Shown here piece by piece: positions 47,794 to 56,046 of a stretch of DNA of 64,000 nucleotides. The notes under the pieces are model-generated. The model was not told the DNA's origin and ran no database searches. It worked only from the letters and a program-made list of their open reading frames with translations. Position 1 is the first letter of the stretch; each line of letters begins with the position of its first letter. This DNA is from Oceanicella sp. SM1341 (lineage in GTDB: Bacteria > Pseudomonadota > Alphaproteobacteria > Rhodobacterales > Rhodobacteraceae), in the NCBI RefSeq assembly GCF_003448965.1, contig NZ_QRGC01000001.1, forward strand, positions 372,001-436,000, in the 5' to 3' direction. Both the position numbers and the translations under genes were made by a program.

Positions 47794-48297
47794 ATGACCA
47801 GTTCGACCACGCCCCGCACCTTTTCCCACATCGGCCTGTCGGTGCCCGACCTCGACGCCGCCGTGGCCTTCTATCGCGACGTGATGGGCTTTTACGTCAT
47901 CATGGAGCCGACGGAGATCGCCCAGGACGACAGCGACATCGGCGTGATGTGCGACGATGTCTTCGGTCCCGGCTGGGGCAGGTTCCGCATTGCCCACCTG
48001 TCCACGGCCGACCGCATCGGCTTCGAACTGTTCGAATTCCCGAAGAACCACACGCCCGAGAACAACCTGCCCTACCGCCAGGTGGGCCTGTTCCACTTCG
48101 CCATCCAGGACCCCGACCTTGAAGGGCTGCTGGCGAAAATCCTGGCGGCCGGCGGCAAGCAGCGGATGCCGGTGCGTGAGTATTTCCCCGGCCAGAAGCC
48201 CTACCGCATGGTCTATGTCGAAGATCCCTTCGGCATCGTCTTCGAGCTCTATTCCCACAGCTACGAGCTGACCTATTCGGCCGGCGCCTACAACTGA
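47794..48297 (+). CDS. VOC (glyoxalase/bleomycin resistance/dioxygenase) family protein
   Basis: A 167-residue vicinal-oxygen-chelate protein. Metal-ligand candidates are His12 in FSHIGLSVPDLD, a central His in VGLFHFAIQD and a Glu in GIVFELYSH. ATG 47794 follows AAGGAG; an in-frame ATG at 47767 would lack a ribosome site. Eight bp upstream of the Old Yellow Enzyme gene and so co-transcribed. It may act on a carbonyl or phenolic substrate of that enzyme. Confidence 0.85.
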   Translation: MTSSTTPRTFSHIGLSVPDLDAAVAFYRDVMGFYVIMEPTEIAQDDSDIGVMCDDVFGPGWGRFRIAHLSTADRIGFELFEFPKNHTPENNLPYRQVGLFHFAIQDPDLEGLLAKILAAGGKQRMPVREYFPGQKPYRMVYVEDPFGIVFELYSHSYELTYSAGAYN

Positions 48298-48305
48298 GGC
48301 TTCCC

Positions 48306-49415
48306 ATGACAGACCTTTTTGCCCCGGTGAGCCTTGGCGGGCTCACCCTCAAGAACCGTGTCGCGATGGCGCCGATGACCCGCGCGCGCAGCCCCCGCAA
48401 CCTGCCGACGGCCGAAACCGCGCGCTACTACGCGCAGCGCGCCGGGGCCGGCCTGATCGTGACCGAGGGCACCGTCATCTCGCCCGAGGGGTCCGGTTTT
48501 GTTGATTGTCCCGGCCTGTGGTCGCAGGAACAGGTCGACGCCTGGCAGCCGGTGACCCGCGCGGTGCATGACCAGGGCGCGGCGATCTTTGCCCAGATCT
48601 GGCACGTCGGCCGCATGAGCCACGTGTCGCTGCAGCCCGGTGGCGCGGCCCCGGTCAGCGCGACCGGCCGGCCGGCGGCAAACTCCTCGGCCTTCGGCGT
48701 CACCGAGGATGGCACGCCGGGCTTCGTCACCGCCTCCGAGCCCCGTCCGCTGGCAACGGAGGAGATTGCCCGCGTGGTCGAGGATTTTGCGAAGGCCGTG
48801 GAGAATGCCATTGCGGCGGGCTTCGACGGGGTCGAGATCCACGGCGCGAATGGCTACCTGGTCGAGCAGTTCCTCAATGGCGCGGTCAATGACCGGACCG
48901 ACCGCTATGGCGGCCAGACGATCGGGAACCGCATGCGCTTCGCGCTGGAGGTGGTCGATGCCTGCGTGGCGCGGATCGGTGCGGACAGGGTCGGCATCCG
49001 TCTTTCCCCCTTCGGCCGCCTGCATGATCTGGGTGATTTCGACGGCGAGGAGGAAACCTTCCTCGCGCTTGCGGCCGAACTCGACCGGCGCGGTCTGGCC
49101 TTCGTCCATCTCATGGACCAGGCGAGCCGTGGCGCGCCGGCCATGCCCGAAGGCTTCCTGCAGAAGTTCCGAACGGCCTACCAGGGCGTCCTGATGCTTG
49201 CCGGGGGCATGACGCTGGAACGCTCGAACGCGATGATCGGGGACGGCCTGATAGACATTGCGGCTTTCGGAGCCCCCTTCACCTCGAACCCCGATCTGGT
49301 CGAACGCATGCGCCACGGCTGGCCGCTCGCCCCGGCAGATCAGCTCACATACTACGGTGGAGAGGCCCGCGGATATACCGACTGGGCAACCTATGCCCCT
49401 GAAGGCCGGCCATGA
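48306..49415 (+). CDS. Old Yellow Enzyme family NADH:flavin oxidoreductase
   Basis: A 369-residue FMN-dependent ene-reductase (NemA-like). Diagnostic stretches are LKNRVAMAPMTRARSP, the substrate-binding HGANGYLVEQFLNGAVNDRTDRYGG and the FMN-phosphate region LAGGMTLERSNAMI. The substrate-pocket His-Gly-Ala-Asn is kept. Reduces alpha,beta-unsaturated carbonyls, nitro compounds or N-ethylmaleimide in relatives. In one operon with a VOC protein under a divergent LysR gene. Confidence 0.92.
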   Translation: MTDLFAPVSLGGLTLKNRVAMAPMTRARSPRNLPTAETARYYAQRAGAGLIVTEGTVISPEGSGFVDCPGLWSQEQVDAWQPVTRAVHDQGAAIFAQIWHVGRMSHVSLQPGGAAPVSATGRPAANSSAFGVTEDGTPGFVTASEPRPLATEEIARVVEDFAKAVENAIAAGFDGVEIHGANGYLVEQFLNGAVNDRTDRYGGQTIGNRMRFALEVVDACVARIGADRVGIRLSPFGRLHDLGDFDGEEETFLALAAELDRRGLAFVHLMDQASRGAPAMPEGFLQKFRTAYQGVLMLAGGMTLERSNAMIGDGLIDIAAFGAPFTSNPDLVERMRHGWPLAPADQLTYYGGEARGYTDWATYAPEGRP

Positions 49416-49982
49416 AACCAGCCCTGACCATGACGACGTCACCAGCGCCATCCGGGGACAGGACGGTGCCGTCGAGACCGTCCGCCACGGGCTTGTCGCA
49501 CTGACCGAAGTCACCCTGCAGGGCGGCAGGCCGCGGCCGAGGGGACCAGGGTCGCGGCCTTGCCGAGGAACGCGCTGTCGGCCCGAAGGGCGTCATGCCG
49601 TTCCTGTTGTCGTCTCGCCTGACCGAGCGCGCACCTGCATGTGCGGGGAAGCTGCGCCGCAGAGACATCCGATCTGCGGAATTTCGCCAACGGACCGGCA
49701 GCGCCCGGCGGACCAGATTGACCACGGCGAGGAGCCTGCCGCGCCGCCGCATGACTGCTTTGAGCCCTTCTTGCCCAATGCTACGCAGCATCCTTGCTAT
49801 CCTGACTGGTTGCATCCAGCGCACGACGGCGTGTAGTTTGTGCCCACCAGAAACAGGTTAGGTCGGTGCGGTTGGCCCGGCCCCCGCAAGACGGGTCCTT
49901 TCGCGCATCGGCGCTCCGATTGTCGCGTCCCATGGTCCAAGCGTCAGCGCATTTCGCGCAGGCGAAATGAAAGGACATGGAC
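49416..49982. other. Gene-free region with dispersed repeat, copy B
   Basis: 567 bp without an intact gene, including repeat copy B at 49708-49756. Short frames show nothing recognisable. Probably debris of mobile elements inside the island; the promoter for the following VOC gene is at its right end. Confidence 0.45.
49708..49756. repeat. Dispersed repeat, copy B
   Basis: About 49 bp starting GCGGACCAGATTGACCACGG, matching 43343-43391 with a few mismatches in the same orientation. Both copies are in otherwise empty spacers of the island, 6.3 kb apart. Confidence 0.6.
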
Positions 49983-50405
49983 ATGCAGCAACAGATTGCA
50001 GTGTTGACCCTCGGTGTATTCGATCTGGAGCGATCGACGAAGTTCTACCAGGACGGCTTCGGCTGGACCCCGGTGTTCGAGAACGACGAGATTGCCTTCT
50101 ACCAGATGAACGGCTTCGTTTTCGGCACATGGCTGAAGGGCGCGCTCGAAGAAGACACCAAAGCTCGGGAGTTGCCTCCCGCGGGCGCGATGTCCCTCGC
50201 CCACAACGTGCCTGAGGAAGGAGAGGTGCGGGCCGTCATGGAGACGCTCGTGGCCGCCGGCGCGACCCTTCTACGCGAAGCCGACGCTCCGCCCCAAGGT
50301 GGCGTCCGAGGTTACGTGGCGGACCCCGACGGTCACATCTGGGAGATCGCGTGGAATCCAGCCTGGCCGATCAATGAAGAGGGCCACGTCGTCCTCGGGG
50401 TGTGA
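49983..50405 (+). CDS. VOC (glyoxalase-like) family protein
   Basis: A 140-residue protein with two VOC beta-alpha-beta-beta-beta modules: LGVFDLERSTKFYQDGFGW and an end module GYVADPDGHIWEIAWNP carrying the usual D-P-x-G-x-x-W/x-E pattern. Unlike the first VOC protein of the island in sequence. ATG 49983 is preferred over 49977 because the AAAGGA site is then six bases away. Function unknown. Confidence 0.83.
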   Translation: MQQQIAVLTLGVFDLERSTKFYQDGFGWTPVFENDEIAFYQMNGFVFGTWLKGALEEDTKARELPPAGAMSLAHNVPEEGEVRAVMETLVAAGATLLREADAPPQGGVRGYVADPDGHIWEIAWNPAWPINEEGHVVLGV

Positions 50406-50786
50406 TTTAGCCCAGGTCTGGTCGGAAGAGCATCCAAGATTTCGGCCAGACCCTTGAAGCGAAATGTGGCAGTCCGGTTCTCGAAGGCGAAGGTCCGGAA
50501 CGTCCGCACTCCGGACATCAACTGGCGAGACCGTGCTGCACCAGCCCCGGATGTCCGGTTTGGAAAAACTGCATTGCCGAGAGGCCCAACCTGGCGAATG
50601 GCAGGTTTGGGACGATCAAGGCGGTAAGTGAGGGCGAGGCCCGGCTGATCCGTGTGGCCGCTTTCTGCACACGCCGTTCGTGAACCATGCGGCGAAGGCC
50701 CGATTTCCCGGCCACTCAGCTCCCAAGCAAGACGCGGCCCGACAGCGTCGGCCGGCGGGGCACACCTTAACGACAGCCTCCTCGCC

Positions 50787-51060
50787 TCACCCGAACAAGG
50801 CACGCTCCACCGCACGATCCGTCACCACGAGCTCCGCCGCCTCGCTCAGGCTCACCCCGTCGAGGTGGAACCGCCCGAACCGGTCTCGCGTCTCGGACGT
50901 GTCGCCGATCGACATCATGAGCCGCCCTTTCAGCCCGGCCATCCCGACGAAGTCTCCCCGCGTGAACACGCCTTGCCGCTGTCATTCTCGCCGCCGAGAC
51001 ATGGCGGATCGAGATGAAACAGCGTGTCGGGGCAGTCGTATCGGGCGAGCAGACACATGT
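50787..51060 (-). pseudogene. DNA adenine methylase (phage-type Dam) remnant, frameshifted
   Basis: Minus-strand frame one reads ARYDCPDTLFHLDPPCLGGE, the Dam motif IV region with DPPC where the active DPPY is expected; a single-base shift near 50975 leads into frame two, GVFTRGDFVGMAGLKGRLMM followed by SIGDTSETRD and a C-terminal AELVVTD. These are consecutive pieces of the D12-class adenine methylase C-terminal half. The N-terminal half is gone and the catalytic Tyr is changed, so it is dead. Confidence 0.75.
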
Positions 51061-51112
51061 CGGCGCTCCGACCTCGCCGTCCTCCGCAGGGAACATCGAG
51101 GGACTGCCGGCG

Positions 51113-51522
51113 CTGCGATGGCGCCAGTCTAAGACCGGCGGAGAGGTCACCCTGCCCATGCTGCCCCCACTGCAGCGGCCATCGCCGGACCCGCCGCAAA
51201 CACGATCCCCGCCATCGGCCGCGACAAGGTGGTTCGCGTGCCGTTTCTGGTCACGAGCTTCGGCCGGCCGTTCTCGGTCGCTGGCCTCGGAAACAAGATG
51301 CAGGAATGGATCGCCGACGCCGGCCTCTCCGGCCGATCAGCACATGGAGTACGAAAAGCGGCAGGCGCACTGCTGGCCGAGGCGGGCTGCACTGAGCACG
51401 AGATCATGGTGGTTCTGGGGCACGCAAACCCGAAGACCAGCGCCATTTACACCCGGTCCGCGAACCGCTGGAAACTGGCCCGTAAAGCGATGGAAAAGAT
51501 GGCCCGGCAGAACATTTTGTGA
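51113..51522 (+). pseudogene. Tyrosine recombinase (integrase) C-terminal remnant with frameshift
   Basis: WRQSKTGGEVTLPMLPPL (near 51119-51170) is in one frame; a one-base shift leads into AAIAGPAANTIPAIGRD and then GRPFSVAGLGNKMQEW, followed by HGVRKAAGALLAEAG, LGHANPKTS and IYTRSANR. The catalytic Arg (HGVRK), His/Lys-type LGH and nucleophile Tyr (IYTR) are all retained, but the N-terminal half is missing. Ends 79 bp from the 3' end of tRNA-Lys, the classical integration arrangement. Confidence 0.8.
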
Positions 51523-51600
51523 GCCGAAGTGCCCCACCAACCTGCCCATGTGGGGCACATTCCCGATAAGCACTGAAATTTCCACGCTGTTTTTCGGGAA

Positions 51601-51676
51601 TGGTGAGCCGGCAGGGGTTCGAACCCTGGACCTACTGATTAAAAGTCAGTTGCTCTACCAGCTGAGCTACCGGCTC
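51601..51676 (-). tRNA. tRNA-Lys (anticodon TTT)
   Basis: Minus-strand cloverleaf: acceptor stem GAGCCGG/CCGGCTC, D-arm TAGCTCAGCTGGTAGAGC, anticodon loop CTTTTAA giving TTT, T-arm CAGGGTTCGAACCCTG, discriminator A73 and encoded CCA; 76 bases. Its 3' end borders the integrase remnant and is the presumed attB site of the island. Confidence 0.97.
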
Positions 51677-51860
51677 TCACCTCAGACGCAACGGGGCGGA
51701 ATTCCCTGATGCGTCAACATCTTGCCGCCCCGGCCTCCCGGAGCGCGTGCGGAAACTAGTCAGGGCGCCGCCCGGGGTCAAGCGGTTTTTCGCGCACCGC
51801 ATGGCAGGAATGCGCGCGGGCGCTGGATCATCGCTTCGCAGACACGTATATAGCGCGTCT

Positions 51861-52706
51861 ATGACCATCGAGACACCCCGGAATGCCGGGCTCGCATTTC
51901 GCAAGATGCATGGCCTGGGCAACGACTTCGTCGTGATCGACGCGCGCAAGGGCGGCGAGCCGGTGACGGCTGCGCTCGCCCGTGCCGTGGGCGACCGGCG
52001 CTGGGGCGTGGGCTTCGACCAGCTGGTGGCGCTGCTGCCGCCCTCCTCGCCGGATGTGGCGGCCGATATCGGCTTCTGGAACTCCGACGGCTCCGAAGCC
52101 GGTGCCTGCGGCAACGGCACCCGCTGCGCCGGTCGGCTGCTGCTCGACGAGACCGGGGCACAGGCCCTCTCCGTGCGCACCCGCAACGGCGTGCTGCGCG
52201 TCGAGCGCGCCGGCGCGCTGGTGCGGGTGAACATGGGCCCGCCGGACCTCGAGTGGGACCGCGTGCCGCTCGCCTACCCGGTCGACACCCGCGCCCTGCC
52301 CATCGAGGGCAGCCCGGCCGCGGTGGGCATGGGCAACCCGCATTGCGTCTTCGTGGTGGAGGACGCCGAGGCGGTCGACCTCGCGGCCCTCGGCCCGGGC
52401 CTCGAGCATCACCCGCTATTCCCGGAGCGCACCAACGTGGAATTCGTGCACGTGATCGACCCCGGCACCATCCGCATGCGGGTGTGGGAGCGCGGCGGCA
52501 TGATCACCCAGGCCTGCGGCTCGGGCGCCTGCGCCGCCGCCGTGGCCACGGCGCGCGCCGGGCTCACCGGCCGGCATGTGCGGGTGATCCTCGACGGCGG
52601 CCCGCTCGAGATCGACTGGCGCGCGGACGGCGTGTGGATGACCGGCCCCACGGCGCATGTGTTCGACGGCGTGTTCACGCCCGAATTCCTGGGGGAGGAC
52701 GAATGA
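51861..52706 (+). CDS. dapF: Diaminopimelate epimerase
   Basis: A 281-residue enzyme converting LL- to meso-diaminopimelate for lysine and peptidoglycan synthesis. The two catalytic cysteines are Cys83 in SEAGACGNGTRC and Cys219 in TQACGSGACAAA, with MHGLGNDFVV at the N-terminus and GMGNPHCVFVV in the middle. The start at ATG 51861 is where similarity to the family begins. Its stop overlaps the mtaB start by ATGA. Confidence 0.96.
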   Translation: MTIETPRNAGLAFRKMHGLGNDFVVIDARKGGEPVTAALARAVGDRRWGVGFDQLVALLPPSSPDVAADIGFWNSDGSEAGACGNGTRCAGRLLLDETGAQALSVRTRNGVLRVERAGALVRVNMGPPDLEWDRVPLAYPVDTRALPIEGSPAAVGMGNPHCVFVVEDAEAVDLAALGPGLEHHPLFPERTNVEFVHVIDPGTIRMRVWERGGMITQACGSGACAAAVATARAGLTGRHVRVILDGGPLEIDWRADGVWMTGPTAHVFDGVFTPEFLGEDE

Positions 52707-53977
52707 ACAGCCCTGCCCGCCCGCCGGTCTTCGCCAATTTCGGCTGCCGCCTCAACGCCTACGAGACCGAGGCGATGAAGGAGCTCACCGCCGCCGCCGG
52801 CCTCGGCGATGCCGTGGTGGTGAACACCTGCGCGGTGACGGCCGAGGCCGTGCGCCAGGCCCGCCAGCAGATCCGCAAGCTCAGCCGGGAGAACCCCGGC
52901 GCACGGGTCATCGTCACCGGCTGCGCAGCGCAGACCGAGCCGGAGACCTTCCGCGCCATGCCCGAGGTCGATCTCGTGCTCGGCAACCTCGAGAAGATGC
53001 AGGGCGACACCTGGGCGAAGCTCGCCGGCCCCGCCGATTTCATCGGCGCCACCGAGGGCGTGATGGTCAACGACATCATGTCCGCCACCGAGACCGCCGG
53101 CCACCTGATCGACGGGTTCGGCGCCCAGGCCCGCGCCTACGTGCAGGTGCAGAACGGCTGCGACCACCGCTGCACCTTCTGCATCATCCCCTACGGCCGC
53201 GGCAACTCGCGCTCGGTGCCCGCCGGCGTGGTGGTGGAGCAGGTGAAGCGGCTGGTGGCGGCCGGTTACCACGAGGTTGTCCTCACCGGCGTCGACATGA
53301 CCAGCTGGGGCGCCGACCTGCCGGGCAGCCCGCGCCTCGGCGACCTCGTGCAGCGCCTGCTGCGCCTCGTGCCCGACCTGCCGCGCCTGCGCATCTCCTC
53401 GATCGACAGCATCGAGGCGGACCCCGCGCTGATCGAGGCCATCGCCCAGGAGCCGCGCCTGATGCCGCACCTGCACCTGTCGCTGCAGGCGGGCGACGAC
53501 ATGGTTCTGAAGCGCATGAAGCGCCGCCACCTGCGCGACGACGCCATCCGCTTCTGCCAGGACATGCGCGCCGCGCGGCCCGACATCGTCTACGGCGCCG
53601 ACATCATCGCCGGTTTCCCCACCGAGACCGAGGCGATGTTCGAGAACTCGCTGAAACTGGTGGAGGAGTGCGGCCTCACCTGGCTGCACGTGTTCCCCTA
53701 TTCGCCGCGCAAGGGCACGCCCGCGGCCCGCATGCCGCAGGTGCCGAAGGCCGTGGGCAAGGAGCGCGCCGCCCGGCTGCGCGCCCTCGGCGAGGCGAAG
53801 GTCGCTGCCCATCTCGAAGCGCAGATCGGCCGCAGCCACCGCGTGCTCACCGAGAAGCCGCAGATGGGCCGCACCGAGGGCTTTGCCGAGGTGCTGTTCG
53901 ACGCGCCGCAGCCGGTGGGCACGGTGATCGAGACCCGCATCGCGGGGCATGACGGGACGCGCCTGCGCGCGGCCTGA
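52703..53977 (+). CDS. mtaB: tRNA t6A37 methylthiotransferase (MtaB)
   Basis: A 424-residue radical-SAM enzyme that converts t6A37 to ms2t6A in tRNA. The N-terminal UPF0004 domain has three cluster cysteines (FGCRLN, NTCAVT, TGCAAQ), and the radical-SAM motif CDHRCTFC lies near residue 153; the TRAM-like C-terminus follows. It is coupled to dapF by ATGA overlap, a frequent pairing in alphaproteobacteria. Confidence 0.95.
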   Translation: MNSPARPPVFANFGCRLNAYETEAMKELTAAAGLGDAVVVNTCAVTAEAVRQARQQIRKLSRENPGARVIVTGCAAQTEPETFRAMPEVDLVLGNLEKMQGDTWAKLAGPADFIGATEGVMVNDIMSATETAGHLIDGFGAQARAYVQVQNGCDHRCTFCIIPYGRGNSRSVPAGVVVEQVKRLVAAGYHEVVLTGVDMTSWGADLPGSPRLGDLVQRLLRLVPDLPRLRISSIDSIEADPALIEAIAQEPRLMPHLHLSLQAGDDMVLKRMKRRHLRDDAIRFCQDMRAARPDIVYGADIIAGFPTETEAMFENSLKLVEECGLTWLHVFPYSPRKGTPAARMPQVPKAVGKERAARLRALGEAKVAAHLEAQIGRSHRVLTEKPQMGRTEGFAEVLFDAPQPVGTVIETRIAGHDGTRLRAA

Positions 53978-53984
53978 GGGCGGG

Positions 53985-54995
53985 ATGGCGGCGCTCCTGC
54001 CTCCCGGCCTGATCCCCCTGCTCGCCCGGCTCGGCCGTGGTGACCTGCCGGAGGCCGCGACCCGGGCCGACATGGCCGCCCTGCGCGCCGCCCTCTCCCT
54101 GATCCCGCCCGACCGGGCGCCGGTGCTGGAGCGCGAGCTGCGGGCCGCCGCCGGCTGGTGGGCGCGCGATGCCGACCAGGGCCTCGCCCGGGCGCTCGGC
54201 TGCGTGCCGGAGCTGGGCTGGCTGCTGCTCTTCCACCCAGACGGACATCTGCGCGAGCGCGCGGCCGGCGCGATCACCGACAGTGCCGCGACGCCCTTCG
54301 AGGTCGCCGCCATCGCCCTGCGCCTGAACGACTGGGCCGCCCCGGTGCGCGACGCCGCCCGCGGCCTCGCCCTGCGCGCCCTGCCGGAGGAGCCGGCAGC
54401 ACCGGTGGCGGGCTTCGCCCTCGGCGCGCTGCGCCACACGCGGGAGTGGGGCCGCTGGGGCGCGGTGGAGCGGGCGGTGCTGGAGCGGGCCATTGCCCGG
54501 CCGCTTGTGGCCGACCACATCGCCGCGCGGCTGATGCAGAATCGCTCCGGCCCGCTCGGCACCGCGCTGCACGACCTGATGCGGAGCCCCGTCCTCGACC
54601 GCCACCTGCCCGCCCTCGCCCGCGGCGCCGCCCGGCCCGACATCCGCGCCCTCGCCACCGAGGCGCTGCTGCGCGGCGAGGCGCGGTGGCGCGCCGGCTG
54701 GCGGCGGGAATGGATCGACCGGGTGTTCAACCTCGCACGCCGCGCGCCCGATATCGCCCGCCGGCCGCTCACGGTGCCCGCCCCCGAGGGGCTGCTGGCC
54801 GAGGCCGCCGGGGCCCGCGCCCTGATGCTGCGCAAGGTGGCGGCCCGGCACCTGGAGACCGGGCCCGCGCACCCCGGCGAAGACCGCGCCGCCGCCGCCC
54901 GCGTGCTGGCGGAAGACCCGAACCCAGCGGTGCGCGAGCGCGCGCGGCGCTGGCTCTCGGAGGCCACGGCGGACGGCTCCTCACCCGCGATCTAG
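53985..54995 (+). CDS. HEAT/ARM-repeat-like hypothetical protein
   Basis: A 336-residue Ala/Arg-rich helical protein with no catalytic motif. Segments such as PVRDAARGLALRALPEEP, GRWGAVERAVLERAIARP and NPAVRERARRWLSEAT look like degenerate alpha-solenoid repeats. It begins 7 bp after mtaB on the same strand and is probably co-transcribed. No family is recognised; a scaffold or binding role would be guesswork. Confidence 0.65.
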   Translation: MAALLPPGLIPLLARLGRGDLPEAATRADMAALRAALSLIPPDRAPVLERELRAAAGWWARDADQGLARALGCVPELGWLLLFHPDGHLRERAAGAITDSAATPFEVAAIALRLNDWAAPVRDAARGLALRALPEEPAAPVAGFALGALRHTREWGRWGAVERAVLERAIARPLVADHIAARLMQNRSGPLGTALHDLMRSPVLDRHLPALARGAARPDIRALATEALLRGEARWRAGWRREWIDRVFNLARRAPDIARRPLTVPAPEGLLAEAAGARALMLRKVAARHLETGPAHPGEDRAAAARVLAEDPNPAVRERARRWLSEATADGSSPAI

Positions 54996-55518
54996 CCGCG
55001 CAGCGCGCCGGTGCCTGCCTGCGCGTGGCCCCACTTCACAGGCACCCCACGACGACTGGCCCCGCGCATGGCCGCACCGGGCCGCGGGGCGCACCGGCCC
55101 TGCCATCCCTCCCGGCAGCCGCCGATCTGTGACCGGCTGCCTCACGCGTCACCGAATGTCCCTCTTCCCCGCGCTGTCCCGTCGGGGCGGCACGAGCTCG
55201 CGACGGTCCAGCCTCCCTTCCGGCTGGCCCCCCAATGTGCCCTGGCGGCCGCGGGCTACCGGCCGGCGTGTCTTCGAGCGCGTCACTGTGCGGCCGGAAG
55301 TCTGCTTGCGACAGCACGTTGCCCCGGCCGACAGGCCCGGCGGCCGCGCGCCAGCTTCCGCCAGGTCTCCAAGTCCGACGGGGATGGGCACGTCCGCGCG
55401 ACAGCGCCCGGGATTGGCGCGCGCCGGAGGGCGGGCCGGTACGTCGGGTCGGCGCTTCGGTGAAGCGGCCCCCGAGCGGCATGCCCGCCGTCGGCCGCGC
55501 GCCGGGGCGCCACCAGCG
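54996..55518. other. Convergent intergenic region
   Basis: 523 bp between the HEAT-like gene and the oppositely oriented acetyltransferase. Open frames exist but have no recognised homology. I see no clear terminator hairpin or repeat. Confidence 0.35.
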
Positions 55519-55971
55519 TCAGAGCTGCAGCTTGAAGCCGAGGTGGCTGCCCTCGAAGCCGAGGCGCTCGTAGAAGGCATGGGCGCGGGTGCGGCTTGCG
55601 TCGGAGGTGAGCTGCACGAGGCTGCAGCCGCGCGCCCGGCAGCGCTCCACCGCCTCGAGGATGATCGCCCGGCCGAGACCGGCGCCGCGCGCGTCGGCGG
55701 AGACGCGCACCCCCTCGATCAGCCCGCGCCAGGCGCCGCGCCGGCTCACGCCGGGGATGTAGGAGAGTTGCAGGCAAGCGGTGGGCGCGCCCTCGGGGCC
55801 GGTCACCAGCAGCTCCTGGTTCGGGTCCGCCGCGATGGCGCGGAAGCCGGCCAGATAGGCGGGGGCGAGCGGTGTCGCCGTGTGCTCGCGGGCGCGGCCG
55901 AGATCGTCATCGGCGAGCAGGGCGACGATGGCCGGCAGCTCGGCCTCGGTGGCGATGCGCAGCAGGGTCAT
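55519..55971 (-). CDS. GNAT-family N-acetyltransferase
   Basis: A 150-residue acetyltransferase. The acetyl-CoA loop is GVRVSADARGAGLGRAIILE (RGxGxG/A type, near residues 85-105) and the C-terminal HAFYERLGFEGSHLGFKL is the usual GNAT end. The acceptor is unknown. It lies downstream of a strong terminator after the D-amino-acid genes and so is probably transcribed separately. Confidence 0.87.
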   Translation of the reverse strand: MTLLRIATEAELPAIVALLADDDLGRAREHTATPLAPAYLAGFRAIAADPNQELLVTGPEGAPTACLQLSYIPGVSRRGAWRGLIEGVRVSADARGAGLGRAIILEAVERCRARGCSLVQLTSDASRTRAHAFYERLGFEGSHLGFKLQL

Positions 55972-55992
55972 GGGGCCTCCCCGGACAGGAAA

Positions 55993-56023
55993 GAGCCGCC
56001 GCCCCGGCGGGGGGCGGCGGCTC
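55993..56023 (-). terminator. Strong intrinsic terminator after the D-amino-acid operon
   Basis: A perfect 13-bp stem, GAGCCGCCGCCCC (55993-56005) with GGGGCGGCGGCTC (56011-56023) and a 5-base loop; on the minus strand it is followed by TTTCC. Lies 23 bp beyond the transaminase stop. Confidence 0.8.
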
Positions 56024-56046
56024 GGTGTCTCACATGCGCGCGCGGC

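Larger units (their letters stand above)
50406..51600. other. Decayed prophage or island-end segment
   Basis: 1.2 kb with no intact gene. It holds a frameshifted Dam methylase (minus strand) and a frameshifted tyrosine integrase (plus strand), next to the 3' end of tRNA-Lys. A long-arm inverted repeat GGTCTGG/CCAGACC flanks about 50414-50452 behind the VOC stop. 50455-50786 shows nothing recognisable. Confidence 0.6.

Noticed and set aside
49345-49824. A 159-codon minus-strand frame overlapping the end of the Old Yellow Enzyme gene
   Set aside because: It overlaps a solid gene by 70 bp and has no recognisable domain; contains repeat copy B instead.
55011-55463. A 150-codon plus-strand frame in the gap before the GNAT gene
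   Set aside because: Arg/Pro/Ala-rich composition typical of random GC-rich frames; no homology recognised.
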